From: Bdellovibrionales bacterium RIFCSPHIGHO2_01_FULL_40_29
GTDB taxonomy: Bacteria; Bdellovibrionota; Bdellovibrionia; Bdellovibrionales; Bdellovibrionaceae
Direction: 5' to 3'
Length of the DNA: 64,000 bases
Assembly (NCBI GenBank): GCA_001771815.1
Contig: MEPU01000008.1
Span: 171,801-235,800, forward strand
The notes under the pieces are model-generated. The model was given only the letters and a program-made list of their open reading frames with translations, had not been told where the DNA came from and made no database searches. A program made the translations under genes and the position numbers. Positions 45,854-54,879 of the stretch are shown piece after piece (position 1 is the first letter of the stretch; each line of letters opens with the position of its first letter).

Positions 45854-45903
45854 TCAAAGGGTGTAGCACAAAACCAACACCACTGTCATGACCATCTTTA
45901 AGA

Positions 45904-46629
45904 TCAATTAAAACCTAAATCTTTAAGGATTCCATAAATCGGAGAATTCATAACAAAGGTGCCGTAGTTCATACCGCTACCGTCAATATCTAGATAACCA
46001 CCATCATGAATACCAACAACTTTTAAATTGACCAAACTCAATAATGTCGCGCCACTGCTTCCTGGATTTGTATCACACTGATGCTGTAATGAATCCGCAG
46101 GAAAAAGAGGATTCTGATTTCGCTCAACACCACAATTTTGCGACCAATGAAGTGGAAGATCATCCGGATGAGAAAACAGAGTGAGTGAATCACCCATGAT
46201 TGCTCGACGCTTCAAATCTGGAGCAATAAAAACATCCGGCGCCGGAGAAACTTTTATAATCGCAAAGTCCAATCCACTTGTGTATTGCGCAGCAATTACT
46301 TCTTGGCATTGAGATTTTAAATATCCTTGTTTATTCCCTCGTACTCCCCAGATTATTTCTGTATCAGCACACCCGGTGTGTTCAACCAAAGTGGGAGGCG
46401 CCCAGAAACAGTGCCCAGCTGTTAAAACAATTCCATTTCCTAAATGCGTCACCGTACAACCCGTCGTCATTATCCCAAAAGCATCCAATACTTTGCGGTA
46501 TCGAAGTGGGATATTGGTTCCGTCATCATTCACTGCAATAAAGTCATTCTTACCGATAATTTTTTCGATGTCCGCGGAATACCCCGCAACGGCTGTCAGC
46601 AAAAGAAGAGATATAAGAATTAGCTTCAC
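45904..46629 (-). CDS. Secreted trypsin-like serine protease
   Basis: 241 residues with a signal peptide (cleavage near residue 18). The S1-type catalytic triad is intact: His73 in TAGHC, Asp121 in LDFAIIKV, Ser192 in NPGSSG. The GSSG sequence and the lack of an obvious propeptide fit the V8/glutamyl endopeptidase-like S1B branch better than classical trypsin. Cysteines at 58, 74, 87 and 108 could form disulfides. A candidate substrate of the type II system encoded at 7-20 kb (inference only). Confidence 0.82.
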   Translation of the reverse strand: MKLILISLLLLTAVAGYSADIEKIIGKNDFIAVNDDGTNIPLRYRKVLDAFGIMTTGCTVTHLGNGIVLTAGHCFWAPPTLVEHTGCADTEIIWGVRGNKQGYLKSQCQEVIAAQYTSGLDFAIIKVSPAPDVFIAPDLKRRAIMGDSLTLFSHPDDLPLHWSQNCGVERNQNPLFPADSLQHQCDTNPGSSGATLLSLVNLKVVGIHDGGYLDIDGSGMNYGTFVMNSPIYGILKDLGFN

Positions 46630-46692
46630 AGTCAGACCCTCCGAATTCCAAAAAACAAATAACCCACTTTGGAACCAGGGGGTAGAAAAAAA

Positions 46693-47358
46693 TCACTTGA
46701 GACTTATTTTTTCTGGCAGACCCAACCGATCAGACACATAACTTAAATCTAAGCTGATAGCCTGCAGTGCAATGCCCGTTCCCCAGGGATTTTTCTCTTT
46801 TGAACCATAAAGCGTATCCCCCTGTATCGGAAAACCTCGACGAGAAAGTTCCAATCGAAGCTGATGAGGCTTTCCCGTTAATGGAAACATTTGCCAGCCT
46901 ATTTTATAAGCGTCGATTTCCATCACTCGCGCTCTAGTCTCAGCCCATTCTCCGTGATCAGATTCGAAGGAACGCCTCTTGCCACGCTGGATTCGCGTCT
47001 TCCAATAAAACTCTTTTCCCGATGAGATCTCCAGCACACTACGATCTGTTTTAATATCAAGGGGCCAATGGGAAAAATTCTGTAAACTGGTCGACGCTCG
47101 ATACATCTTGGAAATTGTTTTTTTCTCGAACCAACCCTGAGCAATCTTGTGAGATTTTGCACTCAGGGCAAACAAAATCAATCCGCTGACTTCTAAATCC
47201 AAACGATGCACTGGTAGCACCTGAGTGCGCAATTGGTGTTGCAAATCAATTCCAAGACAGGGCCTAGGGTCATGACGATCACGTGATGGCACCGATAACA
47301 CTCCTGCTGGTTTATGACAAACAACAAAATTTTCATTTTGAAAGAGAATCTCAATCAT
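46693..47358 (-). CDS. RluA-family RNA pseudouridine synthase
   Basis: 221 residues without an S4 domain. HRLDLEVSGLILFALS carries the catalytic aspartate and KPAGVLSVPSRD the N-terminal strand typical of the RluA/TruC group; KPHQLRLELSRRGFPIQGDTLYG is the C-terminal motif. Target RNA cannot be told from sequence. Overlaps the rlmE stop by 8 bases. Confidence 0.88.
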   Translation of the reverse strand: MIEILFQNENFVVCHKPAGVLSVPSRDRHDPRPCLGIDLQHQLRTQVLPVHRLDLEVSGLILFALSAKSHKIAQGWFEKKTISKMYRASTSLQNFSHWPLDIKTDRSVLEISSGKEFYWKTRIQRGKRRSFESDHGEWAETRARVMEIDAYKIGWQMFPLTGKPHQLRLELSRRGFPIQGDTLYGSKEKNPWGTGIALQAISLDLSYVSDRLGLPEKISLK

Positions 47359-47947
47359 TGAGTTTTTTGAGTCCGACTAAAAATATTTCTTTAGAAATTT
47401 TACGAGTCGAATCCGGCTTCACAGCTTCAACACGAGAGAACTCTTTTTTCATCAAATCACGCAACGTCGAAAAATCATCGGAATGAAAAAGCTTACAAAC
47501 AAAATGCCCGTCTTTCTTAAGATATTTCTTGGCCATTTCAAGCGCCAACTCACACAATTCAAACGAGCGGGCTTGATCCGTCGTGCGAATCCCCGTCGTT
47601 CGAGGAGCCATATCGGAAACCACAATGTCAAAAATAGGTTCAAATCCATTTTCAACTATAATTTCATCCAAATTGATATCGAGCATATCGGCCTGAATAA
47701 AAACCGCATTTGGCAATTTGATTTCAACTCGGGTCAGATCTATTCCTAACACGCGGCCCTTTGGACCAATTTTTTTGGAGCAGTACTGTGACCAAGACCC
47801 CGGCGCTGCCCCCAGATCCAGTACTTTCTGATGAGGATGAATGATTTTAAATTTTTGATCAATTTCTTCTAATTTAAATACCGAACGTGCAGCAAAATTT
47901 TGCTCTTTGGCTTTTTTAAAATAGTGATCTTTGGGATTATAGGACAT
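47351..47947 (-). CDS. rlmE: RlmE/FtsJ-like 23S rRNA 2'-O-methyltransferase
   Basis: About 198 residues from the ATG at 47947 (MSYNPKDHYF); the frame extends to 47965. SAM-binding DLGAAPGSWSQYC and the K-D-K-E tetrad (Lys in RSVFKL, Asp in VVSDMAP, Lys in VCKLFHSDD, Glu in ISKEIFLVG) are in place. In E. coli the enzyme methylates U2552 of 23S rRNA. Forms a pair with the RluA-type gene downstream, both RNA modification enzymes. Confidence 0.9.
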   Translation of the reverse strand: MSYNPKDHYFKKAKEQNFAARSVFKLEEIDQKFKIIHPHQKVLDLGAAPGSWSQYCSKKIGPKGRVLGIDLTRVEIKLPNAVFIQADMLDINLDEIIVENGFEPIFDIVVSDMAPRTTGIRTTDQARSFELCELALEMAKKYLKKDGHFVCKLFHSDDFSTLRDLMKKEFSRVEAVKPDSTRKISKEIFLVGLKKLND

Positions 47948-48004
47948 GAGACAAGCACTTACCAAATACCTTGTCTTCTGTCACAGGTTGTTTTAACACT
48001 AGCT

Positions 48005-48157
48005 ATGGATTTAATTTGGGTTATGTTTGCATTTTTTATATTGATTACAATTGTATTTATCATTGTTGGTTTCTTTTTCCCAGAACTGCTTGGAATCACA
48101 GGCAATAAGGCCAAAGAAATTCAGCGTCATCACGAAGAAGACAAAGATAAGAACTAA
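48005..48157 (+). CDS. Small single-span membrane protein
   Basis: 50 residues from the ATG at 48005: one hydrophobic helix (about 4-27; VMFAFFILITIVFIIVGFFF) then a charged tail rich in His, Glu and Lys (RHHEEDKDKN). A longer frame exists upstream but overlaps rlmE. Divergent from rlmE; its stop overlaps the MFS gene's stop on the other strand by four bases. Function unknown. Confidence 0.55.
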   Translation: MDLIWVMFAFFILITIVFIIVGFFFPELLGITGNKAKEIQRHHEEDKDKN

Positions 48158-49401
48158 AGTTTTGGTTTCTGAACTCGCAGCAAGAGAGCTCCACCGGCTC
48201 CAACCAGAATCAACAAGCTTAAAATTGTTTGTCGAGAATCCCCCGTAACCCGGGCAAATAGCGCAATTAAAATGGGCCCTAAAACCGATGCAAATTTTCC
48301 TAATAAATTAAAAAAGCCAAAGTATTCACCGGATTTTTCAGGTGGACTGAGCTGCGCAAATAAAGATCGAGATAGCGCTTGAACACCACCTTGAGCCAAT
48401 CCAATCACTGTTGCTAAAATAAAAAAATGATTTCCCGTACTCATCAGTGAGGCTCCAATAATGACGATCATATAAATCAATAAACACAGCAAGATTAAGT
48501 TTCGATTGCTCCACCGAGTGGCCAGCACTCCAAAAAGATAGGCACTTGGAAATCCGACGAACTGGGTGATTAAAAGGGCCTTGATCAAATCGGACGCCTC
48601 AAGCCCCAATGACAATCCAAAATCCACCGCCATTGTCATCACCGTAAAAACACCATCAATATAAAACCAGTACGCCAAAACAAAATAGAATAGGTTCTTA
48701 TTTTTAAAAATTGACATCACTGTGAATTTTAATTCTTTGAACGTTTCCTGAGATAACGTCCATAACCCCGAGGTTGATTCATGGGTTTCAGGTTCTGGCA
48801 CCCACTTGAGCAATGGCCACGACAAAAGAATCCAAACAATGGCCACAACTAAAAATGAAATGCGCACAGCTAAAACATCTGAACTGATTCCAAAAAGTTG
48901 AGGCTTCAGATACATCAACACATTGATCAGAAAAATAATTCCACCACCCAAATAGCCAGCTGAGTATCCCAATGAGGAAACAAAATCATACTGCTTCGGC
49001 TCAACAACTGAAGGCATTAGCGAATCATAAAAAACGCAACTTGCTGAACACATAAAAAGAGCAAATCCATACAGAGCGGCAGCGGCTTGCCACCCGCCCT
49101 GGGGCACAAAAAAAAGTCCTGCGGAACCAATGGCTCCCGCGAGCATTGTTATCGTGAGAAATTTTTTCTTTGAACGGCGTTTATCCGAAATCACACCGAG
49201 TATGGGTGATAAGATGGCTAATAAAAATCCAGAAACTGCCAAAACCCAGGCTAGACGCTCGGTGCTGTCGATGGCACTGGCCCCGCCACTCCAATACTGT
49301 TTAAAAAAAACAGGGAAGAATCCTGCCATAACGGTTGTAAAAAAAACACTATTGGCTGAGTCATAAAGAGCCCATGACAGAATCTTCTTATTCATAAACA
49401 A
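48154..49401 (-). CDS. MFS transporter, UMF1/Atg22-like
   Basis: 415 residues with about 12 hydrophobic helices. The N-terminus MNKKILSWALYDSANSVFFTTVM, with the ALYDSANS motif, is diagnostic for the UMF1 (Atg22-like) branch of the major facilitator superfamily, whose yeast relatives export amino acids from vacuoles. Substrate unknown; amino-acid export is an inference from the family. Confidence 0.82.
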   Translation of the reverse strand: MFMNKKILSWALYDSANSVFFTTVMAGFFPVFFKQYWSGGASAIDSTERLAWVLAVSGFLLAILSPILGVISDKRRSKKKFLTITMLAGAIGSAGLFFVPQGGWQAAAALYGFALFMCSASCVFYDSLMPSVVEPKQYDFVSSLGYSAGYLGGGIIFLINVLMYLKPQLFGISSDVLAVRISFLVVAIVWILLSWPLLKWVPEPETHESTSGLWTLSQETFKELKFTVMSIFKNKNLFYFVLAYWFYIDGVFTVMTMAVDFGLSLGLEASDLIKALLITQFVGFPSAYLFGVLATRWSNRNLILLCLLIYMIVIIGASLMSTGNHFFILATVIGLAQGGVQALSRSLFAQLSPPEKSGEYFGFFNLLGKFASVLGPILIALFARVTGDSRQTILSLLILVGAGGALLLRVQKPKL

Positions 49402-49529
49402 ATTTTGCCTAAGTTATGCTTCGATTGCATCTCTTTTCTTTGATTCTTCTTAATAATGCTTGCTCGGTATTTGAAAGTCTTGGTATTGAAATCAGCATCA
49501 TCTATATATTTTATGAAACAAGGATTCCA

Positions 49530-49967
49530 ATGAAATCATTTAAAGCGACCTTCATCGAAGCAACAGTTACGCTGACAGTTTTAGGACTGACACTCCTTGC
49601 CACCTCTTCTTTCGCAACCTCGAACCCGCAAATTCGCGAATGTCACCGTTTGGGTGGAGAGTTTTTAGTTGCTGAATCCCGCCAAGATCAGTTTGGTTTT
49701 TGCAAGTTTGACGAGGCCATCATCGGCGCCATGGATTTAGTACGTCAATTAGACAGCCAGGATACCGTCGGTTCCATTATCACTTATCGAAACTTTATTC
49801 AGACTTGCGAACCCTATGGACAATTTCTCACCTATTTGGATTTAGAAAAAAAACCTTTGAAACTATGTATTTTTGAAGATGGCTCAGCTCTAAATGAGCA
49901 GGCTCTTTCCGCTGGTCGCTATTCTCCACTGAACATCAAATTGACTGCCGCATTAGGGTTAGATTAG
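49530..49967 (+). CDS. Secreted DUF333-like protein
   Basis: About 145 residues from the ATG at 49530 (MKSFKATFIEATVTLTVLG); an upstream in-frame extension is less likely. Signal peptide cleavage near SSFAT. The segment NPQIRECHRLGGEFLVAESRQDQFGFCKFDEA resembles the DUF333 repeat (cysteine, GG, then glycine-x-Cys), and a second copy-like stretch FIQTCEPYGQFLTYLDLEKKPLKLCIFEDGS follows, so two repeats with paired cysteines. Function unknown. Confidence 0.6.
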   Translation: MKSFKATFIEATVTLTVLGLTLLATSSFATSNPQIRECHRLGGEFLVAESRQDQFGFCKFDEAIIGAMDLVRQLDSQDTVGSIITYRNFIQTCEPYGQFLTYLDLEKKPLKLCIFEDGSALNEQALSAGRYSPLNIKLTAALGLD

Positions 49968-49979
49968 TACTGTGTCCTT

Positions 49980-50402
49980 ATGGTAAATCAACAATTTGCA
50001 ACAGCCGTTCATATACTGACGGCGCTGGCATTTAATAAAAAGAAACTTTTGAATTCAGAAACACTGGCAGCCAGTGTCAGTACAAATCCTGTTGTTATCC
50101 GTCGCTTACTTTCACTACTTACAAAATCTCAGCTGGTCACAACACTTCGCGGAAAATCTGGTGGAGTGCGATTGTCCCGAGAACCACAAACCATCACCTT
50201 AAAGGATGTTTATTTAGCGATTAACCCCGCTGAATCGATTAGCCCCCGAACCAAAAACCCAACTAAGGAATGCCCTGTCAGTTGCTCGATGCATTCCATC
50301 ATGACAACTATTTCTGACGGAACTCAAAAATCCATTTTAAAATACCTTGAATCACAAAAACTTTCTGATCTTATAAAAAAAATTCCAAAGCCTTCCGCAT
50401 GA
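49980..50402 (+). CDS. Rrf2 family transcriptional regulator
   Basis: 140 residues. Winged-helix N-terminus (QFATAVHILTALAF; LAASVSTNPVVIRRLLSLLTKSQLV) with LRGKSGGVRLSREP is the Rrf2 signature. The C-terminal cysteine region reads ECPVSC, two cysteines rather than the three of IscR/NsrR, so an iron-sulfur cluster is possible but not assured; a redox switch such as YwnA-type control is an alternative. Starts 12 bases after the DUF333 gene and overlaps the next gene by 4 bases. Confidence 0.82.
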   Translation: MVNQQFATAVHILTALAFNKKKLLNSETLAASVSTNPVVIRRLLSLLTKSQLVTTLRGKSGGVRLSREPQTITLKDVYLAINPAESISPRTKNPTKECPVSCSMHSIMTTISDGTQKSILKYLESQKLSDLIKKIPKPSA

Positions 50403-51142
50403 TTCAACTGACTGAAGAACAACTTGAAGTTTATCCAGAAATTCTTTTTCAGGATGAGGATCTTTTGGTGCTCTTTAAACCCAGCACCTGGTTTGTCCAC
50501 CCACCTGAAAACCCAAAACATCGTCGTGGTTTAAAAAGGCGCACGTGTGTGCAGTGGCTTATGGATGTTCATCAAATTAAAGCCAATCCCGTGCATCGCT
50601 TGGATGTCCCAACAGAAGGTGTTCTTGTTTTTGCTAAAAACACACCAGCCTCAAAAAAATTGAATTTGCAGTTTCAAAATCAAACTGCAAAAAAAATCTA
50701 TCATGCCGTTGTGCGCGGCTGGTTCAAAGAACCACAGGGGCAGATTGATTTGCCACTGGAATTGGACTCGACCGGTGAACTTGTCGCTTGCCTAACGGGC
50801 TATACCACGCTGTCTCAACAAGAATTTAATCACCAAGTAAATCCCCAGTTTCCAACTTCCCGTTACTCGATGATAGAAGTCAGACCCCATACAGGTCGAT
50901 GGCATCAAATACGCCGCCACATGAATCGCGTTTCACACCCCATTATTGGTGATCGCGAACATGGTGATTCCAGACACAATCGTTTTTTCAGAGAATCTTT
51001 GGCCGTTGAAGGACTCTGCCTGAGAGCCAGCTCGATCACTTTAATCCATCCCACTCTTGAGAAAACCATGACATGGAATTCTCCTCTCACAGAAAAATGG
51101 CACACGCTTCAAACTGTTTTTTCCAGCTCACTTGTCACGTAG
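50399..51142 (+). CDS. RluA-family pseudouridine synthase (TruC-like)
   Basis: 247 residues. HRLDVPTEGVLVFAKN carries the catalytic Asp; the N-terminus ILFQDEDLLVLFKPSTWFVHP and C-terminal HTGRWHQIRRHMNRVSHPIIGD match TruC, which makes pseudouridine 65 in tRNA. No S4 domain. Translationally coupled (ATGA) to the Rrf2 regulator. Converges on rarA with a 15-base overlap. Confidence 0.88.
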   Translation: MIQLTEEQLEVYPEILFQDEDLLVLFKPSTWFVHPPENPKHRRGLKRRTCVQWLMDVHQIKANPVHRLDVPTEGVLVFAKNTPASKKLNLQFQNQTAKKIYHAVVRGWFKEPQGQIDLPLELDSTGELVACLTGYTTLSQQEFNHQVNPQFPTSRYSMIEVRPHTGRWHQIRRHMNRVSHPIIGDREHGDSRHNRFFRESLAVEGLCLRASSITLIHPTLEKTMTWNSPLTEKWHTLQTVFSSSLVT

Positions 51143-52408
51143 CCACTTCATATACTCAATAATATTTTTTTCTTGGCCCCGAGGTACGGGCTCATAAAAT
51201 GATTGCGGTTTTAAACTGGGTGGCCAATAGTTTTGATCAACCCAACCTTTTGCTGCATCTTGTGGATAAATGTACTGACCAGAAGCCTTTTGAGACGACT
51301 TCAAAGCTTCGGGAATATCAACACTACCCGTTTCAGATAAAAAAGTTTCCGCTTTACCCAGTGCCAGATACGAGCGATTTGATTTTGGACAACTGGCCAA
51401 GAAAGTCACCACATGTGCTAAATTAATTTTGCACTCTGGCAATCCAATCGCCTCCACAGCATGAAGACCCGCTATGGCCAGAGGCAAAGCCCGAGGCTCT
51501 GCATTGCCAATATCCTCACTGGCTAAAATAATAAGACGTCGCGCAATAAAAACTGGATCCTCTCCGCCGGCCAGCATTCGAACCATATAATATAAAGCCG
51601 CATTGGCATCGCTACCTCGGATTGATTTAATAAATGCAGATATACAATCGTAGTGCTGATCTGCAGACTTGTCATAGGCAATCATTTTTTTGCCGACTAA
51701 ATTTTCAATATCTGAATCGAGCAACTGAAACGACTTTGGATCCAACTTGTAAAGCTCAATGACAGATTCCAACGTATTTAAAAATCGACGTCCATCACCA
51801 TCTGCAAGTAAAATCAATTTTTCAATTTGTTCTGTGCTCACCAACTCTTGCAATGGAATATCTTCGGCGTGTTCTGCTTTTTTTAAAAGTTCATAAAAAT
51901 GATGGGTTTCAAGACGTTTAAAATACACCACTTGGCAACGACTGAGCAAAGCCCGATTCAACTCATAACTTGGATGTTCAGTTGTTGCTCCAATCAGATA
52001 CAAAAAACCTTTTTCAACATAGGGAAGTAAAACATCTTGCTGGGATTTATTGAATCGATGAATCTCATCAACAAATAACAATGTCTTCTCTGAATTTTCA
52101 AGGAGTCTTGATTTGCTGGCCTCGCCCACTGATTTTAAATCTTTGACTCCGGCATCAATCGCATTCAGAGACACAAAAAAAGCTTTTGCAGTTGTTGCTA
52201 AAGCCCGAGCAAAACTGGTTTTGCCAGTACCCGGCGGACCACTGATAATAAGATTGAGTAAATGTCCCGATGCCAGCAATTTTCCAACAGGTAACTTGGA
52301 AGACAACACATGATCTTGTCCAATGACATCAGTCACAATTTTTGGACGCAAACGCTCAGCCAGAGGCTTTAAACGATCATTTAACTGTATTTCAAAAAGG
52401 TCTGACAT
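51128..52408 (-). CDS. rarA: Replication-associated recombination protein A (RarA/MgsA)
   Basis: 426 residues, AAA+ ATPase of the clamp-loader-like family. Walker A GPPGTGKT at 57-64, Walker B LLFVDEIHRF, sensor region GATTEHPSYELNRALLSRC, and the C-terminal MgsA tetramerisation part (LIASEDIGNAEPRALPLA-type, YLALGKAE). Acts at stalled replication forks. Normal length. Confidence 0.95.
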   Translation of the reverse strand: MSDLFEIQLNDRLKPLAERLRPKIVTDVIGQDHVLSSKLPVGKLLASGHLLNLIISGPPGTGKTSFARALATTAKAFFVSLNAIDAGVKDLKSVGEASKSRLLENSEKTLLFVDEIHRFNKSQQDVLLPYVEKGFLYLIGATTEHPSYELNRALLSRCQVVYFKRLETHHFYELLKKAEHAEDIPLQELVSTEQIEKLILLADGDGRRFLNTLESVIELYKLDPKSFQLLDSDIENLVGKKMIAYDKSADQHYDCISAFIKSIRGSDANAALYYMVRMLAGGEDPVFIARRLIILASEDIGNAEPRALPLAIAGLHAVEAIGLPECKINLAHVVTFLASCPKSNRSYLALGKAETFLSETGSVDIPEALKSSQKASGQYIYPQDAAKGWVDQNYWPPSLKPQSFYEPVPRGQEKNIIEYMKWLRDK

Positions 52409-52598
52409 GATGACGTTGAAAATATCATAGCCCTCATTTTATTTCCGATTTTTTTTGCTTTAATGCCACGCAATGGGGAATTTAACCACGAGCACTCCAG
52501 CGAGTGCGCATTCATTGCGACTGAAATATGGATTTTATTTTGCACCCTTTTTAACTTGAGAGATTTAGGTATGGCAATCACATTTAAAGGGAGTATTT

Positions 52599-53177
52599 AT
52601 GACAAAAAATAAAGTTCTAGGAGTTTTGGCTGCCCTGCTGTTGTCGGCATCAACTGCATACGGCGCCGATTTTCGACAAACTGAAACATCAACATTTCCA
52701 GCCGTTCGCCCCGTCAGCAGCATGGATGAACGCATGCCAAATATTGGACTGCTGATTGGATCGTCAACACCAGAGGGAAGTTTTGAAAGCTCAGGCGAAA
52801 TCGGAATTGATTTGGTTTTTCAACCTTACATCCCATTTGGAATAGGACTCGAGGCTATGTACTCGGAACCTGAATCTGAATTGACTGGGGAAAAGCTCAA
52901 GCGCACCAGTGTTCTAGCAAAAGTCCTTTATAATTTTGGTGGATCAATACCAATTATTCGCGACAGTTATATTGGCGCGGGGGCCGGTGCCGTCTTTGTT
53001 GAAGACGAAAGCGAATCTCAATTTGCATCCGCACCTATGGTTGGTTTTGATATTCCACTCAGAAATGCATTGGATCAAGCTTCAGTTTCTCTTGGCGCCA
53101 ATGCCAAGTACTTATTCGTTGATGGCGATGATCCAGATGCCCTTTCCGTCAACGGTGTTGTTCGTTACTGGTACTAG
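52599..53177 (+). CDS. Small outer-membrane beta-barrel protein
   Basis: 192 residues: signal peptide (cleavage near ASTAYG, residue 22) then alternating strand pattern (MPNIGLLIGSSTP, GIGLEAMYSEPE, DSYIGAGAGAVFVED) ending VNGVVRYWY with terminal aromatic residues, as in OmpW/OmpA-like eight-strand barrels. Good GGGAG ribosome site. Function unknown. Confidence 0.65.
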   Translation: MTKNKVLGVLAALLLSASTAYGADFRQTETSTFPAVRPVSSMDERMPNIGLLIGSSTPEGSFESSGEIGIDLVFQPYIPFGIGLEAMYSEPESELTGEKLKRTSVLAKVLYNFGGSIPIIRDSYIGAGAGAVFVEDESESQFASAPMVGFDIPLRNALDQASVSLGANAKYLFVDGDDPDALSVNGVVRYWY

Positions 53178-53239
53178 ATTTTCATAAGGCTCGGACAGTG
53201 ATCTGCTCGAGCCTTTATTTTTTGAGGAAAGGAACTTAC

Positions 53240-53794
53240 ATGAAACCATTTGCAACAGACACCCCCAAGAAATCTAAAAACATTGCGGTTTTTGGAATTT
53301 ACAAAAACCGCACTTCAATTGAAAATGCCGTGGACCAATTGAAATACTCTGGTTTTCGCAATTCAGATATTTCTGTTCTGATGCCGGATAAAGAATCCAC
53401 ACAAGATTTTATTCATGAAAAGCATACGAAAGCTCCTGAAGGGGCTGCTGCTGGTGCTGGAACCGGCGCCGTACTGGGTGGAACATTAGGATGGCTTGTT
53501 GGCGCAGGAGCACTGGCCATTCCCGGAATTGGACCTTTAGTCGCAGCAGGGCCAATCGTTGCATCCATTGCTGGTGCTGGTGTGGGTGGTGCCGTCGGTG
53601 GAGTCAGTGGAGCTTTAGTGGGAATGGGAATTCCAGAATTTGAAGCCAAGCGCTACGAAGGAACTGTCAAAGAAGGTGGAATCTTACTGTCCGTCCATTG
53701 TGACGATAATGAATGGACACGAAAAGCCAAAGAATTATTGGAAACATCCGGTGCAAAGGATGTTTCAGCAACAAGTGAATCGAAAACTCATTAA
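53240..53794 (+). CDS. Glycine-zipper membrane protein, general-stress-like
   Basis: About 184 residues from the ATG at 53240, with GAGGAAAG upstream. N-terminal ferredoxin-like strand-helix (NIAVFGIYKNRTSIENAVDQLKYSGF; SDISVLMPD) as in DUF1269/general stress 17M-type proteins, a glycine zipper membrane stretch (about 74-140; GAAAGAGTGAVLGGTLGWLVG) and a C-terminal strand-helix (GGILLSVHCDDNEWTRKAKELLETSG). Likely stress-related membrane protein; function not established. Confidence 0.65.
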   Translation: MKPFATDTPKKSKNIAVFGIYKNRTSIENAVDQLKYSGFRNSDISVLMPDKESTQDFIHEKHTKAPEGAAAGAGTGAVLGGTLGWLVGAGALAIPGIGPLVAAGPIVASIAGAGVGGAVGGVSGALVGMGIPEFEAKRYEGTVKEGGILLSVHCDDNEWTRKAKELLETSGAKDVSATSESKTH

Positions 53795-53821
53795 AGCACC
53801 ATTCAAAAGATGCATTTTAAA

Positions 53822-53858
53822 TAAAAAAAAACTCGCTTTTACAAGCGAGTTTTTTTTG
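53822..53858. terminator. Bidirectional intrinsic terminator
   Basis: ACTCGCTT (53831-53838), loop TTAC, AAGCGAGT (53843-53850), with A8 on the left and T8 on the right. Serves the stress-like gene (plus) and the cold-shock gene (minus). Confidence 0.9.
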
Positions 53859-53879
53859 ATGATAACTTTGAATTTAAAA

Positions 53880-54074
53880 TTAGCCTTTAACGTTTACGTT
53901 AACTGCGCAAGGACCTTTTTTACCTTGTCCAACTTCGAATTCTACTTTATCGCCATCTTTAGGTTGTTGACCTTTTACTTCCGAGATGTGGAAAAATAAA
54001 TCTCCGCCGCCATCTTGCGTGATAAATCCAAAACCTTTTTCGCCATTAAAAAACTTAACCGTACCAGAACTCAT
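53880..54074 (-). CDS. Cold-shock protein, CspA family
   Basis: 64 residues, near the standard length. RNP motifs are in place: KGFGFI (RNP1) and LFFHIS (RNP2, usually VFVHFS). Small OB-fold RNA/DNA-binding chaperone. The upstream 174 bases contain a possible extended -10 (TGCTACAAC) and a short leader; no long cold-shock leader structure could be identified. Confidence 0.93.
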   Translation of the reverse strand: MSSGTVKFFNGEKGFGFITQDGGGDLFFHISEVKGQQPKDGDKVEFEVGQGKKGPCAVNVNVKG

Positions 54075-54248
54075 GTGATAACCTCTTTATTTGATTTGTG
54101 AAATTGTTGTAGCATATTTTTGGGACTTTGAAAGGATTTTAGCTGTTTTCTTTTGTTTTTCCAATTTACGTCCCTATCGTTTGCTTTTGTTTTAACCATT
54201 TTTACTGAGTTTCACCATTTTGAGGCCCCATGCCTCACCCAATGAACC

Positions 54249-54728
54249 CTATCGTTGTTGAGCGAATGGCAAGCTGTTCAAAAATGGATAGCACTGAGTT
54301 AAAATCTTTGTAGATTCTTCCAAAGTCTTGCTGAAAGCTCCCAATACAAAATCAGAATTCATCGAAACTGTATCTGTATAGTAATCTTGGCAGTGATTGA
54401 TAATTTCATATTGAAGAGTCAATACCCGAGATAACGGCGCACAAACTTTAGCATCCACATCATATTTAGCCAGCAAGCTTGAAAAAGCTTCGACACTTTT
54501 ATTTAAGCTGACTGTCACAGTACAGATGTCATTCCATTGCTGTTCTACATCTACTTTTTCTTTCTGAATCACATGGATTTTCTCGAGCCCTTCATTGATC
54601 CCATCAGCAACCATCAAAACACCTTGACCTATTTTAGCCAGATCAAATAAATCAGTAAAACCTGGAAGAATTTGTGCCTGAGCAATCGAAGCAAATACAG
54701 TGATCATAACAAGAATCTTTTTCATCAT
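54249..54728 (-). CDS. Secreted hypothetical protein
   Basis: About 159 residues from the ATG at 54728 (MMKKILVMITVFASIAQAQ), which gives a clean signal peptide; the longer frame to 54848 runs through a terminator and is rejected. The mature protein is helical with three cysteines (NDICTV, AKVCAPL, INHCQDY, plus TQCYPF near the end). No family recognised. Confidence 0.6.
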   Translation of the reverse strand: MMKKILVMITVFASIAQAQILPGFTDLFDLAKIGQGVLMVADGINEGLEKIHVIQKEKVDVEQQWNDICTVTVSLNKSVEAFSSLLAKYDVDAKVCAPLSRVLTLQYEIINHCQDYYTDTVSMNSDFVLGAFSKTLEESTKILTQCYPFLNSLPFAQQR

Positions 54729-54821
54729 TTTTTCCTTTTTTAGATAGTCATTTGAACGGCTACAGTTAGCGCCTTCGATGGCCAATGCCAACAAGAATAG
54801 GGATAAACTTAGAAAAATTTC

Positions 54822-54853
54822 AAAAAAAAAGCCGCGGGATTTACCCACGGCTT
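54822..54853 (-). terminator. Intrinsic terminator after the porin-like gene
   Basis: AGCCG-C-GGG (54831-54839) pairs with CCC-A-CGGCT (54845-54853), eight pairs with one mismatch and a short loop; followed on the minus strand by about nine T. Lies 26 bases after the stop at 54880. Confidence 0.8.
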
Positions 54854-54879
54854 TTCGAACTCTTTAAAATTCGGTTAAA

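Noticed and set aside
52492..52507. Inverted repeat GCACTC-CAGC-GAGTGC between rarA and the barrel gene
   Set aside because: Short, no T tract, no nearby promoter elements that would make it an operator; left uncalled.
54221..54237. 6-bp inverted repeat TGAGGC...GCCTCA downstream of the 54249 gene
   Set aside because: No T tract on either strand and only six pairs; too weak to call a terminator.
54729..54848. Extended N-terminus for the secreted protein at 54249
   Set aside because: It runs through the terminator of the porin-like gene and would bury the clean signal peptide starting at 54728.
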